A stretch of 64,000 nucleotides of DNA from Pseudomarimonas salicorniae (GTDB taxonomy: Bacteria; Pseudomonadota; Gammaproteobacteria; Xanthomonadales; Xanthomonadaceae), in assembly GCF_023156535.1 (NCBI RefSeq), contig NZ_JALNMH010000016.1, positions 1 through 64,000 of the forward strand, in the 5' to 3' direction. Below the pieces are notes generated by a model. The model saw only the letters and a list, made by a program, of their open reading frames with translations. It had not been told where the DNA came from and did no database searches. Positions within the stretch are counted from its first letter, which is position 1; each line of letters opens with the position of its first letter. A program made the translations under genes and the position numbers. This document shows, one piece after another, positions 35,201 through 43,622 of the stretch.

Positions 35201-35565
35201 TCGGCAAGTTCAACCTGTCCAATCACCTGATCGATGGCGAAGGCGTGGCCCAGGACATCGAACGCGGCCTTGGCCTGCTTCGGGCGGCCGCCGATCAGGG
35301 GCTGCCCGAGGCGATCCGCGCGCTCGGCCTGCTGCAGATCACCGGTGAGCACGTGCCCAAGGATGCCGAGCAGGGCCGCGGCAGGCTGCTGCAGGCCGCA
35401 AGGTTGGGCGACGGGCTCGCGACCTCACTGGCCTGCTCGCTGGCCCGGCACCGTAAGGTCGACTGGATGGGCAGCCTCATCGAGGCGCCCGAGAGGGAAG
35501 CTTTTGATCCGGAGTTGTTGGCGCGCTGCGAGCCGGCCGAAAGGGCCACCGCGGCTGGCCGATGA
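32260..35565 (+). CDS. Very large exported Sel1-repeat protein with an internal TPR block
   Basis: A 1101-aa protein. Signal peptide LAFALLFTGAALA. Residues about 25-490 contain roughly a dozen Sel1 repeats (for example EGFPPG-type AEDGFPPGMHGVGVYHLKGLGVAQDRAEAQRWFERGAEAG units). About 560-860 is a different helical region of TPR/kinesin-light-chain type (ALDIRLALQPADHPDILDN ... HLRRALALALRDPDAQD). Sel1 repeats resume from about 870 to 1080. Such proteins are scaffolds in the periplasm. It is the third and largest Sel1 protein of the window; a small anchored protein follows 66 bp later. Confidence 0.82.
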   Translation: MTALNGMVLAFALLFTGAALAADEGSAAGSEALRQAAEAGDPRAATALAEALVVEAGGRAGPEVIALLEQGAKAEVPRALALLGAVYLFGAGVPADAARAIPLLESAAASGDNEARVNLAVALEHGAGVERDLERALSLLREAAEDGFPPGMHGVGVYHLKGLGVAQDRAEAQRWFERGAEAGHADSSAQLAELLLDGEHLERDVERALALLERAVAGGSEGALMRLVLVLVEGEHVPPDPARARALLQRFAETGHARSAVVLGQMLLEGQYVPAEPEVGAAWIRQAAETGLPNAQYLLARAYESGSGVERDLAQYEQWMRRAAAGGYAAARLALTSIEFERAQRESLPPELVARIREAAEAGEAGAAFELGMLARYGRGLARDRDAARRWLLRAAEAGVVAAQRELGEMDLRDKDPERQRDAVRQLQRAADAGDAGAQYLLGRALQFGHGLRARPGKARKHFQQAALQGHDEAGIALAQTLWNGSPSDRDLALAWLLLPPGDEGAESLEHRALEYARGETGETPADPAFGLLLAAIATELGRPDAGKRYEDIAARLDAGQRRRVAEARSRWHALRAKPHAQWVWREAMVEARALRWDDAQRAAPHAARAVEAARKAFGARSLPHAEALELVASLADMQEEDALALRSYDRALDIRLALQPADHPDILDNRRARAWLADPDDLWAARAEALAALLPRAERRHGAGSAWLRRLYEGLGNALYFADRSEEAVPHLRRALALALRDPDAQDAVKLAEAREDLARALAETGAVAEAISLLHEGLSGLREAGPEFAGELKSPLERLALTLWQADRHEEAAEAQSELIALLEAEQPEALGELGEARRLLEVIRASAYASDPDVPPDRQALEAAAETGDGFAQLRLADLLLRGDFGSVDAKAAAHWYRRSAENGEAIAQYNLAILLGEGRGVAPDRAEAVEWLKRSAAQGFAEAQATLGFYLTDGEGEDDVAEAVRLFEQAAGQGSAVGKFNLSNHLIDGEGVAQDIERGLGLLRAAADQGLPEAIRALGLLQITGEHVPKDAEQGRGRLLQAARLGDGLATSLACSLARHRKVDWMGSLIEAPEREAFDPELLARCEPAERATAAGR

Positions 35566-35631
35566 ACGTGGCCCCGACCGCGCGTCGACGCTTCGTCCAG
35601 GCAGTGAACATCCGTAGGGGAGGCAATCGCC

Positions 35632-36414
35632 ATGAGCAAGGGCATCAAGATCGCGTTGGGCATCCTGTTGGGGATAGGCGCGCTGGTCGGCGTGGTCCTC
35701 TATGCCACCGCGGACCTGCCGCGGGTGACCGAGGACTTTCTCGGCGCCGTCCGCGACGGCGACCGCGAGCGTGCGAATGCGTTGCTTTCGGCTGGGTTCC
35801 GGGCCAACACCGCGCCCGAAGTGCTTGAGCGGTTCCTGCAGCAGCGCGGGCTCGATGACTTCCGCGAGGCAAGCTGGGGCTCGCGCTCGATCAGCGGCCA
35901 GCGCGGCGAGCTCAGCGGCACGGTGACCACCCACGCGGGTCTTGTCGTTCCCCTGACCGTCCACCTGGTGCGCGAGGCTGACGGCTGGAAGATCCACGGC
36001 CTCAACGCCGACACGCCGGGGCTGCGCTCCGATGCGAATGCCAAAAGCCCGCCTCCGGCACCGGATGACCAGGCGGCGCGGGCGCTGGTCGCGGAGACCA
36101 CCCGCGCCTTTGCCGGGTCGGTGATGGCCGGCAGCATGGAGCAGTTGCACCAGCACGGGTCCGAGCGTTGGCGGATCCAGCACAGCGTGGAGGACCTCAA
36201 CCGGGCCTTCGAGTCCTGGTTCAAGGCCAATGCGGACATGCGTGTCCTGTATGACATGGAGCCCGTCCTCGACGCGGGCTCTGGCGTCGATGAGCACGGC
36301 GTGCTGACGCTCAAGGGCCGCTATCCCACCACGCCCAACCCCGTGGTATTCAAACAGCAGTACGTGTACGAGGGCTTGGAGTGGAGGTTGGTCGGGCTGT
36401 CGGTGGAGGTGTAG
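35632..36414 (+). CDS. Membrane-anchored protein with two similar alpha+beta domains
   Basis: A 260-aa protein. N-terminal anchor at residues 6-27 (IALGILLGIGALVGVVLYAT). Two NTF2-like-looking halves follow: 30-130 (FLGAVRDGDRERANALLSAGF ... TVHLVREADGWKIHGLN) and 145-260 (FAGSVMAGSMEQLHQHGS ... VYEGLEWRLVGLSVEV), each ending in a tryptophan strand. GGGAGG upstream of ATG. Likely periplasmic; function unknown. It may form an operon with the large Sel1 gene. Confidence 0.6.
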   Translation: MSKGIKIALGILLGIGALVGVVLYATADLPRVTEDFLGAVRDGDRERANALLSAGFRANTAPEVLERFLQQRGLDDFREASWGSRSISGQRGELSGTVTTHAGLVVPLTVHLVREADGWKIHGLNADTPGLRSDANAKSPPPAPDDQAARALVAETTRAFAGSVMAGSMEQLHQHGSERWRIQHSVEDLNRAFESWFKANADMRVLYDMEPVLDAGSGVDEHGVLTLKGRYPTTPNPVVFKQQYVYEGLEWRLVGLSVEV

Positions 36415-36617
36415 CAGGCTGCAAGTCGCGCGCTCCGGCTGAAGGTGGACACCCGATGCAGCGCGCGGTGCAGCCCTTCCGTGCAGCATCGGACACCTGT
36501 TCCGGTGACCCGGGGCAGCGACGGAGCGCTGTAGGCCGCAAGGAGTGAGTCCGGTCGGGACTGGGCGATACGGAGCGTTAAGTCCGTGCACAACGCTTCG
36601 GTTCGCCTCGGTGCCAT

Positions 36618-36715
36618 GGCAGGAGCGCCCCGGGGCGCGACCGGAGGGTCTTGCTCCCACCGCCGACCGCGGTCAGCGCGGATCTCCGCGGTCGCGTCCA
36701 AGGGCCCTGCCACAG
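36618..36715. repeat. Inverted pair of GGAGCGCC..GGGCGCGACCG repeats
   Basis: GCAGGAGCGCCCCGGGGCGC GACCG at 36618-36643 and its rough complement TCCGCGGTCGCGTCCAAGGG at 36684-36703 continuing CCCTGCCACAG. The same family occurs at 57209-57305 and, partly, at 92-120. The 368-bp gap around it shows no gene. Confidence 0.7.
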
Positions 36716-36782
36716 AAGGCGCGCGCGGGCGGCAGGCGCAGCACAGCCGGGGTGGCCGATCCACGCGGGCGATATCGCTGGC

Positions 36783-37460
36783 CTAGTCCAGCACCAGCTT
36801 GTAGCCCACCCCGTAGACCCCTTCGATGCCGACCGCCTCGCCGCCGGCCTCCTGCAGCTTGCGGCGCAAGTTCTTCAGGTGGCTGTCCATGGTGCGCTCG
36901 CTGACGATGCGATGGTCGGCGTAGGCGGCATCGATCAGCTGGGCGCGACTGAGCACGCTGCCGGGCCGCGCAGCCAGCGCCTTCAGCAGGCGAAACTCGA
37001 CCGGGGTCAGGGCCAGCGGTGAGCCGTTGAGCAGCGCCTCGTGGGCGGCCGCGTCGATGCGCAGCGGGCCGGCGGCTGCGCGCTCGCCCGGCATGCCCTG
37101 GCTGCGGCGCAGCTGGGCGCGCACCCGGGCCACCACCTCGCGCGGCGAGAACGGTTTGCAGACGTAGTCGTCCGCACCGAGTTCGAGGCCGAGCACGCGA
37201 TCGATCTCCTCGACGCGGGCGGTCAGCATCAGGATCGGCAGGTCGCTTGCCGCGCGCAGCTCGCGGCAGATCGTGAAGCCATCCTTGCCCGGCAGGTTGA
37301 CGTCGAGTACGACCATGTCCGCCGGCCAGCCGAGCGTCTGGCTAACGGCGTCGACGCCCTCGGCGCAGACGCGCACCGCGTAGCCGGCGGCTTCCAGATA
37401 GTCGCGCAGCAGGGCGGCGATCTTCGCCTCGTCCTCGATCACCATGACCCTGGCGCTCAT
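36783..37460 (-). CDS. baeR: OmpR-family response regulator, BaeR-like
   Basis: A 225-aa protein. The receiver domain has D10-E11, the phosphorylation site D53 (VVLDVNLPGKDG), T80 and K102; the winged helix follows, with LTPVEFRLLKAL and SERTMDSHLKNLRRKL. It activates genes after phosphorylation by the adjacent kinase. Its start overlaps the end of the kinase gene by 4 nt. The BaeR label rests on order with the kinase and the divergent Spy-like gene. Confidence 0.85.
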   Translation of the reverse strand: MSARVMVIEDEAKIAALLRDYLEAAGYAVRVCAEGVDAVSQTLGWPADMVVLDVNLPGKDGFTICRELRAASDLPILMLTARVEEIDRVLGLELGADDYVCKPFSPREVVARVRAQLRRSQGMPGERAAAGPLRIDAAAHEALLNGSPLALTPVEFRLLKALAARPGSVLSRAQLIDAAYADHRIVSERTMDSHLKNLRRKLQEAGGEAVGIEGVYGVGYKLVLD

Positions 37461-38896
37461 GTCGAGGGCACCACCGGCAGTTCCACCGTGACCCGCAAGC
37501 CGCCGAGCGGCGAGGCCGCGACCTCGATCCTGCCGCCGTGCGCCTCGACGATATTGCGGCAGATGGCCAGCCCGAGGCCGGCGCCGCCGACGCGGGGCTC
37601 TCCGCTGCCGGCGCGGAAGTGGCGCTCAAGAAGGTGCGGCAGCTCATCCGTCGACACGCCGGGCGCGCTGTCATCACACTGCAGGCGTGCGAGGCCAGCA
37701 TCGGCCCGCAGCTGCAGCCGCACCTCGCCCGGCGCATCGGTGTAGCGCAGGGCATTGCCGAGCAGGTTCTCGACCAGCTGCTCGAGGCGGGCGGCGTCCC
37801 CGCGCAGCGGCGGCGTGTCGGGCTCGGTCTGGCAGCTGAGCTGCAGGCCGGCCTGCTGGAACAGTCCGCGTCGGGACTCGGCCACCGCTGCGACCAGCGC
37901 TGCGAGATCTACCTCCGCAAACCGGTAGCGCAGGCCGCCACTGTCGGACAGGGCCAGCGCGTAGAGATCATCGATCCGCTGCGACAGGCGCTCGGCTTCG
38001 GCCAGCAGCGAACCCAGTGCGGCGCCATCCAGCGGGCGGATGCCGTCCTGCAGGGCCTGCAGCTCACCGCGCAGGATGGTCAGCGGCGTGCGCAGCTCGT
38101 GCGAGATGTCGGCAATCCAGCGGTCGCGGGCCTGCTGCGCCTGCTGCAGCGACGCCGCCATGCGGTCGAAGTCGCTTGCCAGCTCGCCGAGTTCGTCCCG
38201 ACCCTGGGCGCCGACGCGGACGCCGTAGTCGCCGCCGGCGAGGCGCCGGCTGGCCAGCGCCAGGGTGTCGAGGCGGCGCAGCATGCGGCGCGACAGCGCC
38301 CAGGAGGCCAGCACCGCGAGCAGCAGCACCGGCAGCGCAATCCACAGCGCGCGCTCGCGCTGCGCCTTGGCGAAATCGAGGGCGGCGGACTCGTAGAGCT
38401 CGGGCATCGGCATCAGGGCCAGCTCGCCGATGCGCACGCCATCGAGTTCGATCGGCCAGCGCAGCGCGTCGGGGCCGGGGACCGGGCCGTTCAGCAGGCG
38501 ACCGTCGGCGTCGAGCAGGCTGAGCCGCTGCAGCAGATCCAGCGCCCCTCCGCGCGGGCCCCGGCCCGGGGGCGGCTCCGCTCGCGGCTCGCTCCCCGGG
38601 GCCCGCAGCCCGCGCTCGCGGGGCGGAGGCGGGAGGGGCGGGCCGTCTTCCCCCGGCCGCACGATACGCAGCCAGCGCCGCGGCTGGCGTTCCAGCCGCC
38701 GCCAGCTGCCGACCTCCCGGTATTCGCCGGCGAGACGCTCGGCGATCGCGGGCAGGCGGGCCGCCTCCAGCGTGCGCGCATAGCCCAGCAGTCCCTGCTC
38801 GAAGCCGCGCGACTGGGCCCAGAGCAGGGCGACAAGCGCCAGCAGCACCAGTCCGGCGGACAGCAGCAACCAGCGGTGCCAGAGGCGGGGGCGCAT
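37457..38896 (-). CDS. baeS: Sensor histidine kinase, BaeS-like
   Basis: A 479-aa inner-membrane protein. TM1 at residues 8-27, a periplasmic sensor part with an unusual proline/arginine-rich insert (PPLPPPPRERG ... RAEPPPGRGPRGG, about 85-117), TM2 about 186-203, then HAMP, a dimerisation domain with the phospho-accepting H266 (DISHELRTPLTIL) and the ATP-binding domain (NLLGNALRYTD, GGAGLGLAICRNIV). In other bacteria BaeSR senses envelope stress. It is first in the operon. Confidence 0.87.
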   Translation of the reverse strand: MRPRLWHRWLLLSAGLVLLALVALLWAQSRGFEQGLLGYARTLEAARLPAIAERLAGEYREVGSWRRLERQPRRWLRIVRPGEDGPPLPPPPRERGLRAPGSEPRAEPPPGRGPRGGALDLLQRLSLLDADGRLLNGPVPGPDALRWPIELDGVRIGELALMPMPELYESAALDFAKAQRERALWIALPVLLLAVLASWALSRRMLRRLDTLALASRRLAGGDYGVRVGAQGRDELGELASDFDRMAASLQQAQQARDRWIADISHELRTPLTILRGELQALQDGIRPLDGAALGSLLAEAERLSQRIDDLYALALSDSGGLRYRFAEVDLAALVAAVAESRRGLFQQAGLQLSCQTEPDTPPLRGDAARLEQLVENLLGNALRYTDAPGEVRLQLRADAGLARLQCDDSAPGVSTDELPHLLERHFRAGSGEPRVGGAGLGLAICRNIVEAHGGRIEVAASPLGGLRVTVELPVVPST

Positions 38897-38964
38897 GGGG
38901 GCTCCTTTAGATGGTTCGGCCGCAGTATCGCCGCTGCGTCGGCGCGCTCGCCAAGCTCAAAGCC

Positions 38965-38993
38965 GATTCTCCATCGAATCTCCACGATTCCTG
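38965..38993. promoter_or_regulatory. Candidate BaeR-type site between baeS and the Spy-like gene
   Basis: Tandem 11-bp units GATTCTCCATC / GAATCTCCACG / GATTCCTGCCC at 38965-38997. OmpR-family regulators bind such head-to-tail repeats, and the E. coli BaeR box contains TTCTCCAT. Location between two divergent genes fits control of both. Confidence 0.55.
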
Positions 38994-39064
38994 CCCGGGT
39001 TCTGCGCGTCGCGCGGCGAAGCTGATCCTGCCGCGAACAGCGCGGCCCGACCCAGGAGCCAGCC

Positions 39065-39457
39065 ATGAAACGCACGACCTTGATCAGCCTCGTCATCGCA
39101 AGCACTGTCGCCTGCGGCTGGGCCCTCGCCCAGCCCGCACCCCGTGAGCGTCCCGACCCGGAGGCCCACCTGCAGAACCTCAGCGTGATTCTGGAACTCT
39201 CGCCACAGCAGCAGGCGCAGCTGCGCAACATGCTGGAGGCCAAGCGTGAGGAGCTGGAGGCCCGGCGCGAGATCGGTCGGGAAGCGCGCGAGCAGCGGCG
39301 CGAGGCGCGCAGGGCCGACAGGGAAGCCTTCGAGGAGCAGATCGCGGCGATCCTCGATGCCGAGCAGCAGGCCAAGTTCGACGCCATGAAGGCCGAGCGC
39401 AGGGCCCAGCGCGAGCGGCGGCCTGCCGGCCGCGGAGCGCAGCGCGGCGAGGGCTGA
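39065..39457 (+). CDS. Spy/CpxP-like periplasmic stress protein
   Basis: A 130-aa protein. Signal peptide ISLVIASTVACGWALAQ. The mature part is highly charged helix with LSPQQQAQL and LDAEQQAKFDAM, the two LTxxQ-type motifs of Spy/CpxP, and arginine/glutamate-rich coiled segments between them. Spy is a periplasmic chaperone and a classic BaeSR target; the divergent position supports that link. Confidence 0.8.
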   Translation: MKRTTLISLVIASTVACGWALAQPAPRERPDPEAHLQNLSVILELSPQQQAQLRNMLEAKREELEARREIGREAREQRREARRADREAFEEQIAAILDAEQQAKFDAMKAERRAQRERRPAGRGAQRGEG

Positions 39458-39528
39458 TGCCCGCGATGTGCACGGCGGGCGATCCAATGGATGGCCCGCC
39501 GTCCGTGACACCGACACCCGGAGCGACA

Positions 39529-40746
39529 ATGAATATGCGCCCTGCTTCTTCGCAACGTGATCCGCGCGCCGCCGCCGCGCTGCTGGCCGGACTCGCGCTC
39601 AGCCCGCCGGTCTTCGCCGACATCTTCAGCGAGCGGCATCCCGACCTGATTCCCACCGCCGTGCAGCCGGCCGCCGTCGCGCCAAACAGCTGGCGTGGCA
39701 TCTTCCGCATCAACTGCGATTTCTCGCATGCCGCCTATGACGACCCGCTGGTCTTTCCCGGCCAGCCGGACCGCGCGCATTACCACAACTTCTACGGCTT
39801 CTTCGACGCCGATGCGCATACACGCGCGGAAGATCTGTATGTCGCGCTTCCGTCCGGGCAGCGGGTGTCCAGCTGCCAGGGCAACCAGCTCAACCGCAGC
39901 GCCTACTGGGTGCCCGCGCTGCTGGCGCCGCTGTATGACAGCCAGGGCATCCGCCAGCTGGACGCCGATGGCGAACCGGCCTGGAAGGTCGTCGACGCGG
40001 TGGTCGGCAATGACGACGTGGCCCATGAGGTCTTCTACTACTCGGCGGGCGTCGACAACCTGCAGAGCATCCAGGCGCCGCCGCCCGGCCTGTCGATCAT
40101 CGCCGGCACCGGCAGCACCCTGCCCGGTGCGCCGCAGCCGACCACGGTGGCGCGCTGGCACTGCCAGTCATGGAACGCCAATGACGCCACCAATCCGGAT
40201 TTTCGCGGCTTCATTCCCGAGTGCCGGGCGCCCGACCGGCTGCGCTTCGACCTGTTCTTCCCCAGCTGCTGGAACGGCGTCGACCTCGACTCGCCCGACC
40301 ACAAGTCGCACATGGCCTACCCGGAAACGGTCGCCGGTGTGACCCGCTGCCCGGCAAGCCATCCGGTGGCCCTGCCGCGGGTCAGCTACCACTACGCGTT
40401 CGGCGTGCGCCCGGACAACTACGACCCGGTCACCCGAAGCAGTCGCGGCTGGCGGCTTGCTGCCGATGGCTACACGGTCAATGACCAGAACCCCGGCGGC
40501 TATTCGCTGCACGGCGACTGGATCAATGGCTGGCACGTCGAAGCCATGCAGGCGCTGATCGATAGCTGCATCAAGGCAGCCAAGGACTGCCACGACGGCA
40601 ACCTGGCCAACGGCTTCCGGCTCTCGGGCACCGCTCCGGGCAACCAGCTGGCGCAGCCGATCATCAACCAGGGCCGCGGCGCAATGCACGACCCCGACCA
40701 CCTTTTCGCGCACGGGTTCGAAGCCGGCAGCGCCCACTCGCGCTGA
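39529..40746 (+). CDS. Exported DUF1996 protein with FAHGFE C-terminal motif
   Basis: A 405-aa protein. Signal sequence AAAALLAGLALSPPVFAD. DUF1996 features include DPLVFPGQPDRAHYHNFYG near the N-terminus, CPASHPVALPRVSYHYAF and GYSLHGDWINGW. Fungal relatives are found among secreted proteins; the activity is unknown. It ends DPDHLFAHGFEAGSAHSR, containing the FAxGFE motif of other secreted proteins here. ATG 39529 follows GGAG; the upstream in-frame start lies in the preceding gene's end. Confidence 0.8.
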   Translation: MNMRPASSQRDPRAAAALLAGLALSPPVFADIFSERHPDLIPTAVQPAAVAPNSWRGIFRINCDFSHAAYDDPLVFPGQPDRAHYHNFYGFFDADAHTRAEDLYVALPSGQRVSSCQGNQLNRSAYWVPALLAPLYDSQGIRQLDADGEPAWKVVDAVVGNDDVAHEVFYYSAGVDNLQSIQAPPPGLSIIAGTGSTLPGAPQPTTVARWHCQSWNANDATNPDFRGFIPECRAPDRLRFDLFFPSCWNGVDLDSPDHKSHMAYPETVAGVTRCPASHPVALPRVSYHYAFGVRPDNYDPVTRSSRGWRLAADGYTVNDQNPGGYSLHGDWINGWHVEAMQALIDSCIKAAKDCHDGNLANGFRLSGTAPGNQLAQPIINQGRGAMHDPDHLFAHGFEAGSAHSR

Positions 40747-40877
40747 CCCGCCTGCGGGTTCAGGGGGGGCTGGCCTGCCGCTCCCCCCTGCCATTCGCGC
40801 CAGGCTGGCCGGGCGGATGGATCTGCCGTCGTGCGGCGCGCCCGCCCAGGTGTCGATGCGCACTTCCGCCCCGGGGA

Positions 40878-41062
40878 CTACGGCCTCCGCAGCGGGGTCA
40901 GCAGCAGCGCGGACGCCAGGCAGGCCAACATGGTGCGCACGCGGTTGGAGGCATTCCATCGCCGCTCGAACATCCTTCGCTCCGCTTCGGCTTCGCTGAC
41001 CTGAGGCTCGCTGATCGACAGCCGCTTCAACGCCTTGTTCAGCGGGATCCTGGTCACCGCGG
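40878..41062 (-). pseudogene. Decayed DUF1772 paralogue (C-terminal half)
   Basis: Read on the minus strand: IPLNKALKRLSISEPQVSEA, then EAERRMFERRWNASNRVRTM and LACLASALLLTPLRRP with a stop. This aligns along its length with the end of the intact DUF1772 protein at 30968-31462 (LPLNNTLKRLSISELQPAEA ...). No start codon or N-terminal half is present. The rest of 40747-41295 shows no gene. Confidence 0.82.
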
Positions 41063-41295
41063 TCGACGAAAGGAAGGAAGCTGTTCATGGCTCGCGAAGT
41101 CTGTCCGCCCCTGCAACCCAAACGTCTTGCAGCCTTCGATGAAGAACGGGCCCGGATATCACAGACCGGGCAAGCCCCCCCGTGGAGGCGAACTTGCTCG
41201 CCTGACCGCCGAGGAGGGGCAGGTGCAGCAGCCCGAAGCCCTGATCTTCCTGCCCGGCCGCCGGAATCAGTCGCGTTGCCCAACGGTTGTCCGGG

Positions 41296-41736
41296 CTAGT
41301 TGTCCGAGCTTCGCCACAGCACATGTTCTTCGTGGCGGGACCAGCGCAGGCGTCCGGTAAGTCCGGCCAGGCCCAGGCAGGCGAGCACGACCGGCAACAG
41401 CCAGTCAAAGAGCAGGCTGTCCTCCCGCGCCGCGTCGGCCTCGTCCGGCAGGTAGCGGACACGCACGCGCTCACCCGGCTCATGGCCGCCCAGCAGCGGA
41501 GTGGCCCAGTGGAACTCCAGCGTACGCGCCGGCCCGCCGTTGCTCGGCGTGTAGCGGACCACGGCCCGTTCGCTGTAGCTGAGGCTTGAGCCGTCCCGGG
41601 TGACCCGGGCATCCACCTTCACCACCTCGCCCTCGACCACCACGCCGTGGCGCCGGTACTCGAGTGAGCGCTGCGAGGCCCAGGCGGCCCCGACCAGAAA
41701 GCCGATGCCGAACAGAAGTGACCATCCCCTGCCCAT
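41296..41736 (-). CDS. DUF3592-like membrane protein
   Basis: A 146-aa protein. N-terminal membrane segment (LLFGIGFLVGAAWAS), a beta-rich middle with VVVEGEVVKVDARV, YSERAVVRYTPSNG and GERVRVRYLPDEADAAR, and a C-terminal segment (LLPVVLACLGLAGLTG). This matches DUF3592 (strand-rich domain between two TMs). AAGG before ATG 41736. A second protein of similar type is at 49465. Confidence 0.7.
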   Translation of the reverse strand: MGRGWSLLFGIGFLVGAAWASQRSLEYRRHGVVVEGEVVKVDARVTRDGSSLSYSERAVVRYTPSNGGPARTLEFHWATPLLGGHEPGERVRVRYLPDEADAAREDSLLFDWLLPVVLACLGLAGLTGRLRWSRHEEHVLWRSSDN

Positions 41737-42166
41737 CGCACCTTCCCCGTGGAGTGGCGTGCACCGACAGTGTAGGCGGCACTGGCGCTCGGCGCAGCAC
41801 CACGGGGTTCGAAGGGGGTTTTCTTGGCCGCGGCCAGCTGCGGCCCATGTACCGGTCCGGATGTCTCCCGAGCCGCACCGCCGCGGAGTGCAGGATGGTT
41901 GGTCCATGGCTGGAATGGGCGCCGCCAGCGATCAACTCAGATGGCGCAGCGCAAGGGCTGAGCGATCCAATCCCTGGGTGGGTCTGCGCCCCGCCGTGGT
42001 GTGGGCGTCGTCGCGATGCTCCTGTTGCCGCATCGCCAGAGTGCCTGCGGCAGCCAACCCGGACGACCCGGCGGTGAAGTGATATGTTTCGGCTCCGCAC
42101 TTGGGGATATCACCGCGCCCCAGCTGCCGGCATCTCCAAGTGCGCCGTCAACACCTGGAGCCCATC
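41737..42166. other. 430-bp gap without a recognised gene
   Basis: Only an imperfect inverted repeat (ACTTGGGGAT at about 42100 and ATCTCCAAGT at about 42131) just before the next gene, which may form an mRNA hairpin. Confidence 0.45.
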
Positions 42167-43522
42167 ATGAAGCCAGGCATCGGGATCTTCGCCCTCGCGT
42201 TTGCGCTGCTGCCAAGCACCGCGCTCGCCGAGATGATCCGTGCGTCGGATGGCCGGGGCGATGCGCTGTATCTGCCCTACTACACCGTCGAGGGCGGGGC
42301 GGCCAGCCTGCTGACGGTGCGCAATCACGCGGATCACCCGGCGCTGGCCCAGGTCCGCTTTGTCGAGTCGCTCAACGGCCAGAGCGTGCTGAGCCTGAAC
42401 CTTGCGTTGCCGGCCCAGGGCACCTGGACCGCCGCCGTCATCGAGTCCGCCGAAGGCGGCGCCGAGCTGGTCAGCGCATCATCTGTCTGCACCGTGCCGA
42501 TCCTGGCCGGCAGCGCGCCGGGCTTTGCCCGCTTCCGTGTCTTCGACTATGACGTCCGCTATCCCGATGGGGGACCGGGCGACGTCGGGCGCACCCGCGC
42601 TGGTGCGGTCGAGGTGCTTGGGTTTGCAGCGCCCCTCGGCCCTTTTGCCGACGAGGTCGACGAGCTGGAGTGCCGTTCGATCCAGGAGCGTTATCTCGGC
42701 GAGCGGGCGAGCGTCATCTCGGCGCTGCAGCCCTTGCACGGACCGCCGAGCGCTGCGCTGTCGGCGTCGATGCAGATCGTGGAGGTGTCGGCGGGCACCG
42801 TGCTCTCCTATGAGGGCACTGCGATCCGCGGCTTCTTCAATCGGGTGAGCGTGGTGCTTCCCGACGACCCTCTGCCACGCTTCTCCACGCCCCTCGCCGA
42901 AACGCCCGGTGGAGAGCTTCTGTTGGCGACGCCGAGCGCGCGCTACGCAGTATCCGAGGCGCGCGGGCCGGACGCGGTGAGCGCGCTGTTCATGGCGACG
43001 GGGCTGGAGGGTGATGTCGCCAACGACCCGTCGATTGGCGCCGCGACCGATTGGCTGATCGCGTTTCCGACCCGGCATGCCTACGTCGCCGCGCTTCCGG
43101 GATCGCTGTTCGACGGTGGAGGGCCGGTTGCACCATTCAGCGAGGCGTTCACCCCGGAAGGCGCCTGCCAGAAGCTGAAGCTCTCGCGCCGGCGCGCGGA
43201 CGGACAGCCGCTGTTCGATCCACAAAGCGATCCGCCGCCGCCGCCGCAGCGCACCGAGGCGGCCGTCTGTCCTCAGGTGGGCCTGCTGCCCTTTGTCGCC
43301 ATCGATGGCCTTGATGAGACTGCGGCGCGTGTCCGCTTCGCCGGCGACGCACTGCCCGGCCTGCCCCTGCGCAGGGCGGATGACGGGCAGCAGGTGATCC
43401 TGCCGGGGCTGCCGGTGATCGGGCTGCGACTCAGCCGCTTCGTCAATGGCAACCTGGGTGGTGGGGTGCTGGCCAACTACTCGTTCGCCGAACCGCTCAA
43501 ACCGCTCGTGCAGGCGCCGTAG
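42167..43522 (+). CDS. Exported protein of unknown function
   Basis: A 451-aa protein. Signal peptide IFALAFALLPSTALAE. It opens with DALYLPYYTVEGGAASLLTVRNHADHPALAQVRFVESLNGQSVLSLNL, which I recall from hypothetical exported proteins of gammaproteobacteria that share this fibronectin-like first domain. A proline run (PPPPPQ) precedes the last part. ATG 42167 has GGAG upstream. Confidence 0.65.
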   Translation: MKPGIGIFALAFALLPSTALAEMIRASDGRGDALYLPYYTVEGGAASLLTVRNHADHPALAQVRFVESLNGQSVLSLNLALPAQGTWTAAVIESAEGGAELVSASSVCTVPILAGSAPGFARFRVFDYDVRYPDGGPGDVGRTRAGAVEVLGFAAPLGPFADEVDELECRSIQERYLGERASVISALQPLHGPPSAALSASMQIVEVSAGTVLSYEGTAIRGFFNRVSVVLPDDPLPRFSTPLAETPGGELLLATPSARYAVSEARGPDAVSALFMATGLEGDVANDPSIGAATDWLIAFPTRHAYVAALPGSLFDGGGPVAPFSEAFTPEGACQKLKLSRRRADGQPLFDPQSDPPPPPQRTEAAVCPQVGLLPFVAIDGLDETAARVRFAGDALPGLPLRRADDGQQVILPGLPVIGLRLSRFVNGNLGGGVLANYSFAEPLKPLVQAP

Positions 43523-43622
43523 GCGCAAGCGTCGGCATCCTCGCAGGTTGTCGGCGCAGTGATTCGAGTGCCGGCGATCTGGGCGCGGTACGAGCCTCCC
43601 CGCTACCTGCGCCGGCCGCGGC

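Noticed and set aside
38491-40161. 556-codon minus-strand ORF across baeS, the Spy-like gene and DUF1996
   Set aside because: Runs antisense or out of frame to three well supported genes; arginine/alanine-rich shadow.
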